Positions 41,205-49,494 of a DNA stretch of 64,000 nucleotides are shown piece after piece. The notes below the pieces were generated by a model that saw nothing but the letters and a program-made list of their open reading frames with translations, ran no database searches and was not told the origin of the DNA. The stretch covers positions 1,612,001 to 1,676,000 of the forward strand of contig CP065366.1 in assembly GCA_023206055.1 (NCBI GenBank), written 5' to 3'. Each line of letters starts with the position of its first letter. Within the stretch, counting starts at the first letter, position 1. The stretch comes from Vibrio cyclitrophicus (lineage in GTDB: Bacteria > Pseudomonadota > Gammaproteobacteria > Enterobacterales > Vibrionaceae). Position numbers and translations under genes: made by a program.

Positions 41205-42347
41205 TTAACGATCAACGATGCAATCGCGGCCTTGAGATTTTGCTTCATATAGTGCGTTATCCGCTCGTTTAATTAATGAATTCCAGTCATCATTTATGAG
41301 AGCTTGAGTTACTCCGATGCTAACGGTATACCTTCCAGAAGAGAGCTTTTCATTGGAGTTGTGTTTTGCGTTGTTTCTTATTCTTTCAGCTATCTGCATT
41401 GCTTGAACTTTATTAACTCTAGGTAAAATGACAACAAACTCTTCTCCACCATAGCGAAAACAGAAATCGCTTGCGCGGCATGTATCTAGAAGCGTTTTTC
41501 CAAAGTGCTGAATCACATCATCCCCTTTGTCATGACCATAAGTATCATTAATTTTTTTGAAATGATCTAGGTCGACCATCAGTACAGAGATACTACTCTC
41601 TCGACCTTGTTGAACAAGCTTGGGTATCAGCTCAGCTAGACCTCTACGATTATAAAGGCCTGTTTGTTCATCAGTGATCGAAGAACGATAGGTTTGCTTT
41701 AATAAACGATCAGTTAAGATCCAAAACACTGAAAATGCGACGCCAATAATCGTGATTGTCATGAGAACGAAAGACAGTTTATGAATATCTGATATCAGGT
41801 AATAGTTCGAGTTCGTTCCTTTGGTATGAGCAAGTACACCCCTAATTACCATATAGAGAATGTTGATAAACAGGATCAGATTCAACAGACACTTTGCTTC
41901 TCTGTTGTCGTGTTCTTCCCCTGAATAGTTCGCATAGAGGGCCAAGATACATATCGTCACAACGAGAATACTTCGAGCTTCGATCCTAGAAGTAACAGAA
42001 GGCGCAACTAGGGCGCTATAAAGAAAGAAGCTAATGCCAAGGAAGCTAATGATGAATGATATTACGAGAAAAGATCGACTTGCTCCTCGTAACACGCTTA
42101 TTCCAACGAGCAACAACCCAAAAGCCGTTGCGTATGCACTATTGGAAAGAAAAACTATCGATTCTGAAGATTGAGTAAAACCGAGTGAAAGTGGTGTAAC
42201 ACTGGCTCCTAACAGCAAAGCAGCATAAGCAATATAATTAACCCCTAACGTGGTTCCAGCGAGTATATATTTATGAGTTAACAACATAGCACTCGCAACC
42301 GTGGCTGTTAATAAAGAGGTATATATAGCTAAGGTGTGTACATCCAT
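41205..42347 (-). CDS. membrane-bound diguanylate cyclase (GGDEF)
   Basis: Protein of 380 residues. The first 200 residues contain about six to seven TM helices (a MASE-like sensor region not recognised further). The GGDEF domain follows at about 215-380: TDEQTGLYNRRGL, DLDHFKKINDTYGHDKGDDV, and an intact active site RYGGEEF. An inhibitory I-site RxxD (RASD) stands exactly five residues before GGEEF's preceding motif, so product inhibition is expected. It should make c-di-GMP. The start at 42347 follows GGTGA; an open frame exists to 42398. Confidence 0.88.
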   Translation of the reverse strand: MDVHTLAIYTSLLTATVASAMLLTHKYILAGTTLGVNYIAYAALLLGASVTPLSLGFTQSSESIVFLSNSAYATAFGLLLVGISVLRGASRSFLVISFIISFLGISFFLYSALVAPSVTSRIEARSILVVTICILALYANYSGEEHDNREAKCLLNLILFINILYMVIRGVLAHTKGTNSNYYLISDIHKLSFVLMTITIIGVAFSVFWILTDRLLKQTYRSSITDEQTGLYNRRGLAELIPKLVQQGRESSISVLMVDLDHFKKINDTYGHDKGDDVIQHFGKTLLDTCRASDFCFRYGGEEFVVILPRVNKVQAMQIAERIRNNAKHNSNEKLSSGRYTVSIGVTQALINDDWNSLIKRADNALYEAKSQGRDCIVDR

Positions 42348-42533
42348 GAAATCACCAACAACGTAGAAAATGAACTCTCTCATCTCAGTATTGCGCAATT
42401 TGTATTATGAATGCTTAATGGTTAAACATTATTAAACCATATGCTGATGCAGATCAATTTATGCTCAGGTGCGCTGGCAAGCGTTGGGCAATGCGCGAGT
42501 TATTCCAGAGCCCAACCTTGGCTTTGTTATACC

Positions 42534-42911
42534 TTATTTTAAATTCTCCAAGCCCGATGTATCGACGCCTTTTAAGGTGTCCTTTGCTACTTTATCTAAA
42601 TCCGTCGTTGTTGATTCTTGAGGGTAACTACCAGCGGCACCTTTACCTATCGCTGTTGCTTCGGCTTGTAGCTTTTTCCCTTCAGATTCACCCGCGATCC
42701 AGCCTTGCTTGTAGTCATTATCTGACTCAAAACGCTTTCCATCTTTTATATAGTTTTCAAAACTGTTGCCGCTTTCTTGCATGCCGCTATGTCTACCGTC
42801 ATGAAAGCCCTGTATGTAAGATGTGTTGTGACCGCTCTCAATCAAAGCGCTGTCACTTGTTCCACATCCGGACAAAATAAAAACCAATAAAATTAAAAAC
42901 AGTTTATTCAT
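42534..42911 (-). CDS. small lipoprotein of unknown function
   Basis: Lipoprotein of 125 residues: MNKLFLILLVFILSGC gives the lipobox LSGC (Cys16). The mature part is hydrophilic and Gly/Ser/Asp/Lys-rich (YIQGFHDGRHSGMQESG, WIAGESEGKKLQAEA), with no recognised domain. The ATG at 42911 is preceded by GAGG; the open frame starts six codons earlier. Single gene. Confidence 0.6.
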   Translation of the reverse strand: MNKLFLILLVFILSGCGTSDSALIESGHNTSYIQGFHDGRHSGMQESGNSFENYIKDGKRFESDNDYKQGWIAGESEGKKLQAEATAIGKGAAGSYPQESTTTDLDKVAKDTLKGVDTSGLENLK

Positions 42912-43194
42912 GCTAAAAGCCTCGGACATTAGTAGCCTAAATGATAAGAATAGACCAAGATTTATCGCAAAGGGATAACACCTCTAAACCGAGAATCAGC
43001 ACTATGGCACTGGTGGCGCGGAGCCCAAGGTTAATGGAAGGGGGAAGTACCAGACTTTACGCAAAATGGCAGGAGAAAACGTCATAGACACTCTTAATTT
43101 GTTCGAACTTACCGAGTGCAACGCCAAACCACTTCAAGTGCTGTCTTCAATCACAAATTGATAAATTGAAGCTAAACGGACTAAAGTAGCAAGA

Positions 43195-43920
43195 TTAGAA
43201 ATAAACAGCTTGGTAGTCGATGGAATCAAGAGAGAACGAGATTCGACTTAATCCGACCTTCTCGCTGCGATTGTATTCATTGATAAAGTGGTCAAAACCA
43301 TAGGCTGTCGACGGGGCCATATATTGAGTTATGCCTTGTTGTGTTGCTGTTATTCCATCATGGCCATGACCGCAGATCACATCACGAACGCGATATTTTC
43401 GAAGCACGCTCATCACATCAGCGTCGTTCTCTAGGCGAATCGCTTTCATCCAATCGGCACCGACTGGAATGACAGGGTGGTGAACAACCACGATAGGGTC
43501 ATTGGTTTTTCTTAACTGTTGTTTTAGCTGAGCCATGCCGCGGTTATCAATACGACCTGAACCAAGTGGGTGTTGGTTATCAAGCGGCTTGAAGCTTGAG
43601 TCTAGGAACACAAACTCTCGTTGACCGATGGTGGCTTTGTCGGTGACACAAATCGTCGAGCCTTTTAGTTCTGTGCGCATTAAGGAAGAGTCATCATGAT
43701 TGCCTGCAATCGCGTAAATGGATTGGTCGTTAATGTGCTGCCTAATGAACGTCTCTAATCGAATGTAGTCACCCGGTTTGGGATTACAACAGATATCACC
43801 AGTCAGAAAGATGGTCTTGCATATTGTGTCTTTGCTGACGTATTCCAGTGCTCTACGCAGGTTTTCATAGCTGGATTCATCGGAAAGGTGACAATCACTG
43901 ATTTGGTACACGGTATTCAT
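43195..43920 (-). CDS. CpdA-like metallophosphoesterase (cyclic nucleotide phosphodiesterase family)
   Basis: Class III calcineurin-type metallophosphoesterase of 241 residues. Metal ligands are in order: DCH (SDCHLS, 8-13), GDICCNP, GNHDD, HHPVIPVG and GHGHD. This is the CpdA layout, the 3',5'-cAMP phosphodiesterase. The canonical cpdA of vibrios lies beside parE/nudF, so this is more likely a paralogue. Single gene, transcribed away from the YcxB-like gene's terminator. Confidence 0.8.
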   Translation of the reverse strand: MNTVYQISDCHLSDESSYENLRRALEYVSKDTICKTIFLTGDICCNPKPGDYIRLETFIRQHINDQSIYAIAGNHDDSSLMRTELKGSTICVTDKATIGQREFVFLDSSFKPLDNQHPLGSGRIDNRGMAQLKQQLRKTNDPIVVVHHPVIPVGADWMKAIRLENDADVMSVLRKYRVRDVICGHGHDGITATQQGITQYMAPSTAYGFDHFINEYNRSEKVGLSRISFSLDSIDYQAVYF

Positions 43921-43963
43921 TGTTGTTGCCCGGTCATTCCATACATAGAATTAAAGGTGGTAC

Positions 43964-43992
43964 AAAAATGCCTGCTAAATCAGCAGGCATTT
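43964..43992 (-). terminator. intrinsic terminator of the YcxB-like gene
   Basis: AAATGCCTGCT and AGCAGGCATTT pair around AAATC, with T5 on the minus strand, directly after the YcxB-like gene's stop codon. Confidence 0.75.
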
Positions 43993-43999
43993 ATTGGTG

Positions 44000-44494
44000 T
44001 TATTTCGATTTTGATGCGGTGTGATGTTCAATCATGAACGCAATGGCTTCATCGCTTAAACAAGATTTACTCACATATTGGCGCTGTTTACCGATATGCA
44101 GGATAAAACCAAGGTCGGTCTGCTCAAGTTGGTCGATGTCACTCCACGCGATAGTGTTGGTCGCTTTGTGGTTTTTGTAACTCACACCGTTTGCATCACC
44201 TTGAAAGACGATTTTACTGCCTGCACCAGAGCTGATTCTTTGTCGCCATAACCACCATGTTCTCTTGCAGTACACACTGAATGCTTCAATCACACTCAAA
44301 ACAATAAAGAACCAGCCAACATAACCGTTAGGTAATAGTTCAAACTCCAGTAGAACCACACCAAAAATAAGAAACAGTATTCCTTTTAAGTAGGCTTTTG
44401 GAAATTGAGTCGGAAGGCTAGTTTGATCATAACACTCCGCGAAAAACGTCTTGTCGAGTTTATATTCTGTAGTGAAACCGGGTTCTTTAGACAT
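44000..44494 (-). CDS. YcxB-like membrane protein
   Basis: Protein of 164 residues with a hydrophilic N-terminus, two TM helices (about 36-75, LKGILFLIFGVVLLEFELLP and YVGWFFIVLSVIEAF) and a cytosolic beta-rich tail (GVSYKNHKATNTIAWSDIDQ, FILHIGKQRQYVSKSCLSDE) typical of the YcxB-like family. Function unknown. Ends at a strong terminator. Confidence 0.65.
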   Translation of the reverse strand: MSKEPGFTTEYKLDKTFFAECYDQTSLPTQFPKAYLKGILFLIFGVVLLEFELLPNGYVGWFFIVLSVIEAFSVYCKRTWWLWRQRISSGAGSKIVFQGDANGVSYKNHKATNTIAWSDIDQLEQTDLGFILHIGKQRQYVSKSCLSDEAIAFMIEHHTASKSK

Positions 44495-44701
44495 GTAAGG
44501 CTACTTTAATGTTTCTTGTTAGTGGGTTTTCTTTGAATTGGAATTTCATGCTGCGATCTCGCAACTCGAGCATTGTATCGCTTCTCGGTACTTTTCTTTA
44601 ACGGTTTTATTTCTCTTTTGTAAATCAATAATACCGTCAGGGTGTCTACTCTTTGCGTAGTCCACTTGTTACCGGGATTGATTCAAATGGTGACTAAAAC
44701 T

Positions 44702-44722
44702 AAGGCCTCGCGATTACGAGGC
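44702..44722. repeat. eroded copy 7 of the repeated hairpin
   Basis: AAGGCCTCG and CGAGGC around CGATTA; the last bases of the right arm and the T-run are lost (GGCTCAG). The flank ACTAAAACT matches other copies. Confidence 0.65.
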
Positions 44723-44780
44723 TCAGATGTATACGGTTCGAGTGAAAATATCCTGAGTTTAATTGCTACTCGACTGTGCG

Positions 44781-45878
44781 CTACATAGTGAAAACATGGG
44801 ACATGCCGCTGTCTTGGCCATTCATTAATAACAAGCCAATCAACACAAGCAAAATGCCGCCAAAGAGTTGCAAATAGTGACCTGCGGTTTTCAATGAGGC
44901 GTTGCTGTTTTTGTTACCAGCTGCCAAGTAGCGCTTCACTAAGTGCTTGCCTGTTAGCGTCATCATTGCAATTAATGAGGTTGTCAATGCTGTACCTACG
45001 GCCATCGCAAAGGCACTCAGTACGCCCATCCAATATAGACCAACCATGTTTGCGAAAAGCAGAACCATGATTGCTCCGGTGCACGGTCTTACGCCAATCG
45101 TCACTATGATTCCCGCATATTCTCGGAGCGTTGAAGCTTTGTTTATTGCGTCTGCATCGGCTACATGCTGGTGGCCGCAACCACAATCGGCTTGAGAATG
45201 ATCTGCATGAGAGTGTTCTGTAGGTTGTAATGCGTTAGATGGATTCAACATCATTGAGCCAGCAGATACTGATGAGCGAAACGCCATTGGTGATTGGACT
45301 GAAATTGGTGAAGACGTATCAGTAACTAATGTAGTGATGGTTTTCACTTTCAGCTTAGGCTTACGCATCGTGGTGTAGATGTTTTTTAAAGCTTTCCAGC
45401 ATATAAGTGCGCCGACGACCGCCACTAAGGCAAAGCTTAATGAGACGAACATATTCGCTTTGTCATTCACGACTCGCATGGAAGCACTAAAGCCCCAGAT
45501 CAAGACGCTTACCAATACGATTGCGACCAGTGCTTGTAAAAAAGCAGAGACGATCGTAAGCACTAAACTCGCTTTGGCTTTGGTTGGGTGAGTTGCTAAG
45601 TAAGTAGACACGATAACTTTGCCGTGACCAGGCCCTAGAGAATGAAGCATGCCATAGATAAAGCTGAATCCGATAAGGTAACTGCCTGCGCCCCAAGGAT
45701 TCGATTTAGCTTCATAGAGTAAATCTGCAAGCTCTGAATTGACTTCTCTTTGCCATTGGATGCTAGAGATAACTAACGATGGCCACATAGACCACAATTG
45801 ATATGCCCCAACAGCAATAAGCACGAAAGCACCGGCACCAATGAGATAGTGATTGAGTTTTGATTGATTTTTCTTCAT
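44781..45878 (-). CDS. NicO-family nickel/cobalt-type metal transporter, probably zinc-linked
   Basis: Membrane protein of 365 residues with six to seven TM helices of the NicO/RcnA family. The family motif HSLGPGHGK is at about 79-87, a His/Cys-rich cytosolic loop (HSHADHSQADCGCGHQH, about 223-239) lies in the middle, and the later GVRPCTGAIMVLLFA is the second conserved motif. NicO proteins move divalent metals. It follows the DUF1007 gene by 94 bp on the same strand; that gene has a Zur-like box, so the pair is best read as zinc handling. The direction of transport is not clear from sequence. Confidence 0.8.
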   Translation of the reverse strand: MKKNQSKLNHYLIGAGAFVLIAVGAYQLWSMWPSLVISSIQWQREVNSELADLLYEAKSNPWGAGSYLIGFSFIYGMLHSLGPGHGKVIVSTYLATHPTKAKASLVLTIVSAFLQALVAIVLVSVLIWGFSASMRVVNDKANMFVSLSFALVAVVGALICWKALKNIYTTMRKPKLKVKTITTLVTDTSSPISVQSPMAFRSSVSAGSMMLNPSNALQPTEHSHADHSQADCGCGHQHVADADAINKASTLREYAGIIVTIGVRPCTGAIMVLLFANMVGLYWMGVLSAFAMAVGTALTTSLIAMMTLTGKHLVKRYLAAGNKNSNASLKTAGHYLQLFGGILLVLIGLLLMNGQDSGMSHVFTM

Positions 45879-45972
45879 TTAACAATAACCTATATCTGAA
45901 ATCTTTCTGTTAGTTAGCTGCAATGCTTAATCAGCTAGACGCTTACTTAATGGCTGAAATGAAACACTGCGA

Positions 45973-46695
45973 CTAAGAAGCGGGAACCGCAGCACAGTGA
46001 AGCTCAACCGATTGTGTAAACAGTTGGCCTAGCGTGTTATCTGGATCAGCATCGACAGGTAAAGACATCGCATAACTCATCTGTTCTGGAGTTGGGTTAG
46101 GCTCGATTAACTCTAACTGGCATTGTCTCGCGAGTTCAGGTGACAAGGTCACGTCGCTATTGGATAGCCATGACATGTCGACAAAGTAACTAGGGTCAAA
46201 AATCAATACGCGAAGCGAGTCTCGTGTCACTGGTTTTGGTTTAGAAAGTGGTAGGTCAAATGTTAGAACCATCTTGGCTTTATCACGCTCAAATTTTGCG
46301 TTCTCGACCACCTGATATTTGATGGGCTCTTCTCCATCATAAAAGTACGTAAAGTAGTGCTCGTACATCATGTTTTCAATAACAGACGCAGCGAGCTTTT
46401 TGAATGTCTCAGCTTCTGTATCGGCAGATACGTCTTCTCCATCCAACATGTACATAGATGTCATTGCGTCAAAAGACCATTCCATAGAAAGACCCGTGAT
46501 CATGCCATTCTCTCCCTCAATATGAGTTTTCATCTCTATCCAAGAGTGAGGGTGGGCATATAGATTTGGCGCAAAAAACAATACTGCTAGGCCAAGAGTC
46601 AAGCTCTTGATAGAGCAAAAGCATGTCGCGAAACGGCTTACATAGTGTGAGGAGAGGCGATTGATGACATCGATTAGAATAAATAGCTGTTTCAT
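45973..46695 (-). CDS. DUF1007 family periplasmic protein (metal-binding)
   Basis: Exported protein of 240 residues. A long n-region precedes the hydrophobic core, and cleavage after LYA leaves the mature start HPHSWIEMK, a His-rich metal-type N-terminus typical of DUF1007. DUF1007 genes habitually sit beside NicO-family transporters, as here, and probably act as periplasmic metal donors or acceptors. The Zur-like box 25 bp upstream suggests expression under zinc starvation. A visible ribosome binding site is lacking. Confidence 0.8.
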   Translation of the reverse strand: MKQLFILIDVINRLSSHYVSRFATCFCSIKSLTLGLAVLFFAPNLYAHPHSWIEMKTHIEGENGMITGLSMEWSFDAMTSMYMLDGEDVSADTEAETFKKLAASVIENMMYEHYFTYFYDGEEPIKYQVVENAKFERDKAKMVLTFDLPLSKPKPVTRDSLRVLIFDPSYFVDMSWLSNSDVTLSPELARQCQLELIEPNPTPEQMSYAMSLPVDADPDNTLGQLFTQSVELHCAAVPAS

Positions 46696-46719
46696 GAGAG
46701 ATGATGGTTATTTAGTGTG

Positions 46720-46737
46720 ATGTTATATTATAACAAT
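46720..46737. promoter_or_regulatory. Zur-like box upstream of DUF1007/NicO
   Basis: ATGTTATATTATAACAAT nearly matches the gammaproteobacterial Zur operator core ATGTTATANTATAACAT. It lies about 25 bp before the DUF1007 start codon. Confidence 0.65.
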
Positions 46738-46820
46738 TCGTGTTTTTTTACATTAAATTTGTGTCATGTTTTCCCTTTTGTTCTATCGGTTCTAAGCTTG
46801 AAATTTCAACGCTTAAAACT

Positions 46821-46848
46821 CTCAACTCTCAACTCTCAACTCTCAATT
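46821..46848. repeat. (CTCAACT)4 heptanucleotide repeat
   Basis: Units at 46821, 46828 and 46835 are identical, and the unit at 46842 is CTCAATT. It is non-coding and lies about 210 bp before the receptor-like gene. Confidence 0.75.
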
Positions 46849-47055
46849 CTCAGTCGCTAAAAGGCATTTTGTGAGCCCATTCTTTTGCACAATAAACAGG
46901 GTTCTCTATAGTTAAAGTTACAACTATTAAAGCTAGGGCAGTATTGAATTCATTATCCACCTTTTAGTTTCCTGAGCACGCTTGAATGCATTCATTGGAG
47001 CGAGCTTTCTCGAACTCGATTCAATTCATCACTGCCTTTTTTCGGAGGACTGCTG

Positions 47056-48147
47056 ATGCCAAAATTCTTCAAATCGACATTTCAATATTGTGCTCTATCA
47101 ATCGTTTTCCTTTTTCCATTCTTCAGTAGTTATGCATCTTCCAACCCGCTTAAAGTCGGCGTTTATCCATGTCCTCCTTTTGTCATCAGTTCTATGGAAG
47201 ACGAGTGGAGTGGCCTGAGTGTCGAGCTCTGGGAGCAGATCGCCAAAGAGATGGACGTTGAGTACACGCTAGAGACCCACCGCTTAGATGACTTACTCAA
47301 CTCGATCGAAACCGAGCAAATTGATGTGGGTGTATCTTGTATTTCAATCACTCCAGAGCGAGAGTTGTTTGCCGACTTTTCTCATTCTTTTTACGAAACT
47401 CACCTCGCTATTGCTGTTAAGAAACAGGGCTACCTGCAAACTTTACACGCCATTTTCTTCAATCCCGCGTTGTGGCTGATCATTGGCGCCGTCGTTTTTG
47501 TCGCTGGTTTAATAGGCGCGTTTTTTTACCTATTGGAGCATGGCGAGAATGAAAAGCTCTACTCGATGAAAAGCCGAACGGGACGTTTGTTGGAAAGCTT
47601 TATCATGGGCTTGCTTTTCATCACTCGAGGTCCATTCAATTACTTTGAGTTTAAGAGCTTAACTGGACGAATTGCCACGGTATTCATTGGCGTGTTTAGT
47701 ATGCTTTTCATAGCAAGTATTACCGCTGTATTAGCCAGTAAACTGACGCTCAGCCAAGGCGCTTCCCATATTGAAGGTGTGAATGATCTTGCGAATGTGG
47801 AGGTGGGTGCAAAGGTTGCCACGACGTCTTCTTTGATGCTCACAAGCTTCGGTATTCGGCACAAGAGTTATGTTGATATGCCTAGGCTTCTAGCAGCTTT
47901 AGAGGAAGGCGAAGTTGAAGCGATTGTCGCCGATGATGTGGTGCTCAAATATATGATCGGTAATGGCAGAGTAAACGGGCAGTTTGAAGATCTGGAAGTG
48001 TTGCCTTATCAGCTAGAGAAGCAGAATTATGGCTTTATCATCACTGAAAATAACGTGTACGAAGAAGAGATTAACCGTGCGCTGTTGAAGATTCGTGAAT
48101 CACGAAAGTGGCGTAAAATCTTGGTCGATTATTTTGCCGACCAGTAA
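47056..48147 (+). CDS. prokaryotic ionotropic glutamate receptor-like protein (periplasmic binding domain split by a channel)
   Basis: Protein of 363 residues. After a signal peptide, the first lobe of a type II periplasmic binding fold (LKVGVYPCPPFVI, SGLSVELWEQIAKEM, QIDVGVSCISITPERE, about 30-125) is interrupted by a membrane block (about 135-230): TM WLIIGAVVFVAGLIGAFFYL, a re-entrant-loop region RTGRLLESFIMGLLFITRGP, and TM IATVFIGVFSMLFIASITAV. The second lobe (VEVGAKVATTSSLM to the end) follows. This is the glutamate-receptor arrangement of bacterial GluR0. The K-channel filter TVGYG of GluR0 is not present, so ion selectivity is unclear. Good GGAGG before the ATG. Ligand unknown. Confidence 0.75.
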   Translation: MPKFFKSTFQYCALSIVFLFPFFSSYASSNPLKVGVYPCPPFVISSMEDEWSGLSVELWEQIAKEMDVEYTLETHRLDDLLNSIETEQIDVGVSCISITPERELFADFSHSFYETHLAIAVKKQGYLQTLHAIFFNPALWLIIGAVVFVAGLIGAFFYLLEHGENEKLYSMKSRTGRLLESFIMGLLFITRGPFNYFEFKSLTGRIATVFIGVFSMLFIASITAVLASKLTLSQGASHIEGVNDLANVEVGAKVATTSSLMLTSFGIRHKSYVDMPRLLAALEEGEVEAIVADDVVLKYMIGNGRVNGQFEDLEVLPYQLEKQNYGFIITENNVYEEEINRALLKIRESRKWRKILVDYFADQ

Positions 48148-48189
48148 TCGAAATTAAAGGCCTATTCAAAAGCTTTTGGACTTTCGCCG

Positions 48190-48393
48190 TTACAGTTGAT
48201 CTGAACCTGAGGCCTTGGTCTTTTTGAAGTATTTGAATGCACTCCAAACCGCATAAGCCGCAACACCTACAATCAATGCCGAACGAAGGAGAATAGGTGC
48301 ATCATGCTCAAGTTGACCAACATGCGGCACAATACTGGCAAACAATCGACTGGTAAAAAGCAGCCCCATTACTAACATAACAATTTTATTCAT
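48190..48393 (-). CDS. small membrane protein of 67 residues
   Basis: Short protein with an N-terminal signal or TM helix (MNKIVMLVMGLLFTSRLFA), a second helix ILLRSALIVGVAAYAVW and a basic tail. No family recognised. The start at 48393 is supported by AGG at proper spacing; the open frame continues to 48405. Convergent with the receptor-like gene. Confidence 0.5.
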   Translation of the reverse strand: MNKIVMLVMGLLFTSRLFASIVPHVGQLEHDAPILLRSALIVGVAAYAVWSAFKYFKKTKASGSDQL

Positions 48394-48604
48394 GTGACCT
48401 GCCATTCAACTGAGTACGTTGCACAGAATGAGTTATGGGGCGATTACACGGTTAACACGCTAAACAACTATTCTGCTCGAAATAAAATCATGCGCTTCTC
48501 AAACGTAACCGTCAACGCGATATCGGTGTTAAGCCAGTAAGATAAAATTTCGTTTTTGGAAAGGGAGAGGGGAATTGATGCAATGGGGTTATTCTAAAAC
48601 CAAA

Positions 48605-48633
48605 AAATGCCACTACAGATCTGCAGTGGCATT
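48605..48633 (-). terminator. intrinsic terminator after the HU-like gene pair
   Basis: AATGCCACT and AGTGGCATT pair around a palindromic CAGATCTG centre, followed by T6 on the minus strand. Confidence 0.8.
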
Positions 48634-48681
48634 AAAACGATAACAAACTATCACTTTGTTCAAACTGTATTTTTACCGAAA

Positions 48682-48825
48682 CTATAATTCTAACAGTTTG
48701 GCCAATTCACGCTCTTCGAGAAGCTCTTCAATGCGTTGACGAGTTTTAGGCGTTTCGGCTTGCGCTTTAGTCGACTTGCCTGCTTTTTTGCTTCGACTCG
48801 TTTTCGCTTTTTCCTTAGTCGTCAT
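48682..48825 (-). CDS. 47-residue PA3496-type small protein
   Basis: A short frame with good ribosome binding site (GGAAGG) and start ATG. The first half is Lys/Ser/Thr-rich; the second half, TPKTRQRIEELLEEREL then AKLLEL, matches the pattern of the small PA3496 family (putative envelope integrity proteins). It lies 24 bp after the HU-like gene on the same strand and shares its terminator. Too short for many gene callers. Confidence 0.6.
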   Translation of the reverse strand: MTTKEKAKTSRSKKAGKSTKAQAETPKTRQRIEELLEERELAKLLEL

Positions 48826-48849
48826 CGTAACCTTCCTTGTATTTTTATA

Positions 48850-49125
48850 TTACAGGTTGCACGTCTCTTTCAGTGCTTTACCTGCTTTAAATGCTAGCGT
48901 TTTTGACGCTGCAATTTGAATCTCTTCTCCGGTACGCGGGTTGCGACCAGTTCGAGCGGCGCGAGAGTTAACTTTAAAGCTACCAAATCCAAGGATCGAT
49001 ACGTCATCACCGTTAGCAAGCGAAGTAGAGATACCTTCAACAAGCGCATTGAGCGCCATGCCTGCCTGGTCTTTTGAGATGTCTGCAGAAGTCGCGATGT
49101 GTTCAACTAATTGAGATTTGTTCAC
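48850..49125 (-). CDS. HU-family histone-like protein
   Basis: Nucleoid protein of 91 residues: helical N-terminus (MNKSQLVEHIATSADISKDQ), conserved SILGFGSFKVNSRAARTGRN arm with PRTGEEI, and C-terminal KAGKALKETCNL. It is HU-like rather than IHF-like in the arm. Vibrio hupA and hupB lie in other neighbourhoods (near purD/hem and near lon), so this appears to be a third HU-type gene. It can bend and wrap DNA non-specifically as a dimer. Followed by the PA3496-type gene. Confidence 0.88.
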   Translation of the reverse strand: MNKSQLVEHIATSADISKDQAGMALNALVEGISTSLANGDDVSILGFGSFKVNSRAARTGRNPRTGEEIQIAASKTLAFKAGKALKETCNL

Positions 49126-49494
49126 AATCTATATTCCTTATTGAGTACGGCTGGCGTCTACCTTTAGCACCTAGCTTATGCGATCTTATCAACGGCAACT
49201 GAAATATTGTCAGTGGTTGGGTAGAGCTTTGTAAAGTAACCAACAGAATTGACTATAAAAGCATCTGTCGGCTCAATCAATGGAATTCATTGATTATTAT
49301 GGATTTAAATCGATCTCGTGAGATCTATGGCCAAAAATGTCTTGGTTGTATGGAAGGACAATCAAAGGTAATGCCGTTGGACTTGCGAAGTGGAGATTAT
49401 AAACAAAAAAGCTCAGCGGCAATGCTGAGCTTTTGGTATCGATGCAATCTAGTATTTGAAGCGGCTCTCTATTTAAAAGCTAAAGCCACGAAAA
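49126..49494. other. 369-bp intergenic region
   Basis: Upstream region of the HU-like gene and downstream region of the VC0807-like gene. The strong hairpin at 49405-49434 terminates the latter on the minus strand. The remainder shows no recognisable element; the open frame at 49290-49502 overlaps that terminator and is rejected. Confidence 0.5.
49405..49434 (-). terminator. intrinsic terminator of the VC0807-like gene
   Basis: AAAAGCTCAGC and GCTGAGCTTTT pair around GGCAAT, with T6 on the minus strand, 60 bp past the stop codon. Confidence 0.8.

Larger units (their letters stand above)
46696..47055. other. 360-bp divergent intergenic region
   Basis: Contains the Zur-like box (46720-46737), a heptanucleotide repeat CTCAACT (46821-46848, three exact copies and one with a single change) and the start region of the receptor-like gene. 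Nothing else was recognised. Confidence 0.55.

Noticed and set aside
42461..42880. 139-codon open frame opposite the small lipoprotein gene
   Set aside because: Ser/Leu-rich antisense reading without a ribosome binding site; the lipoprotein on the minus strand has a clear lipobox and start.
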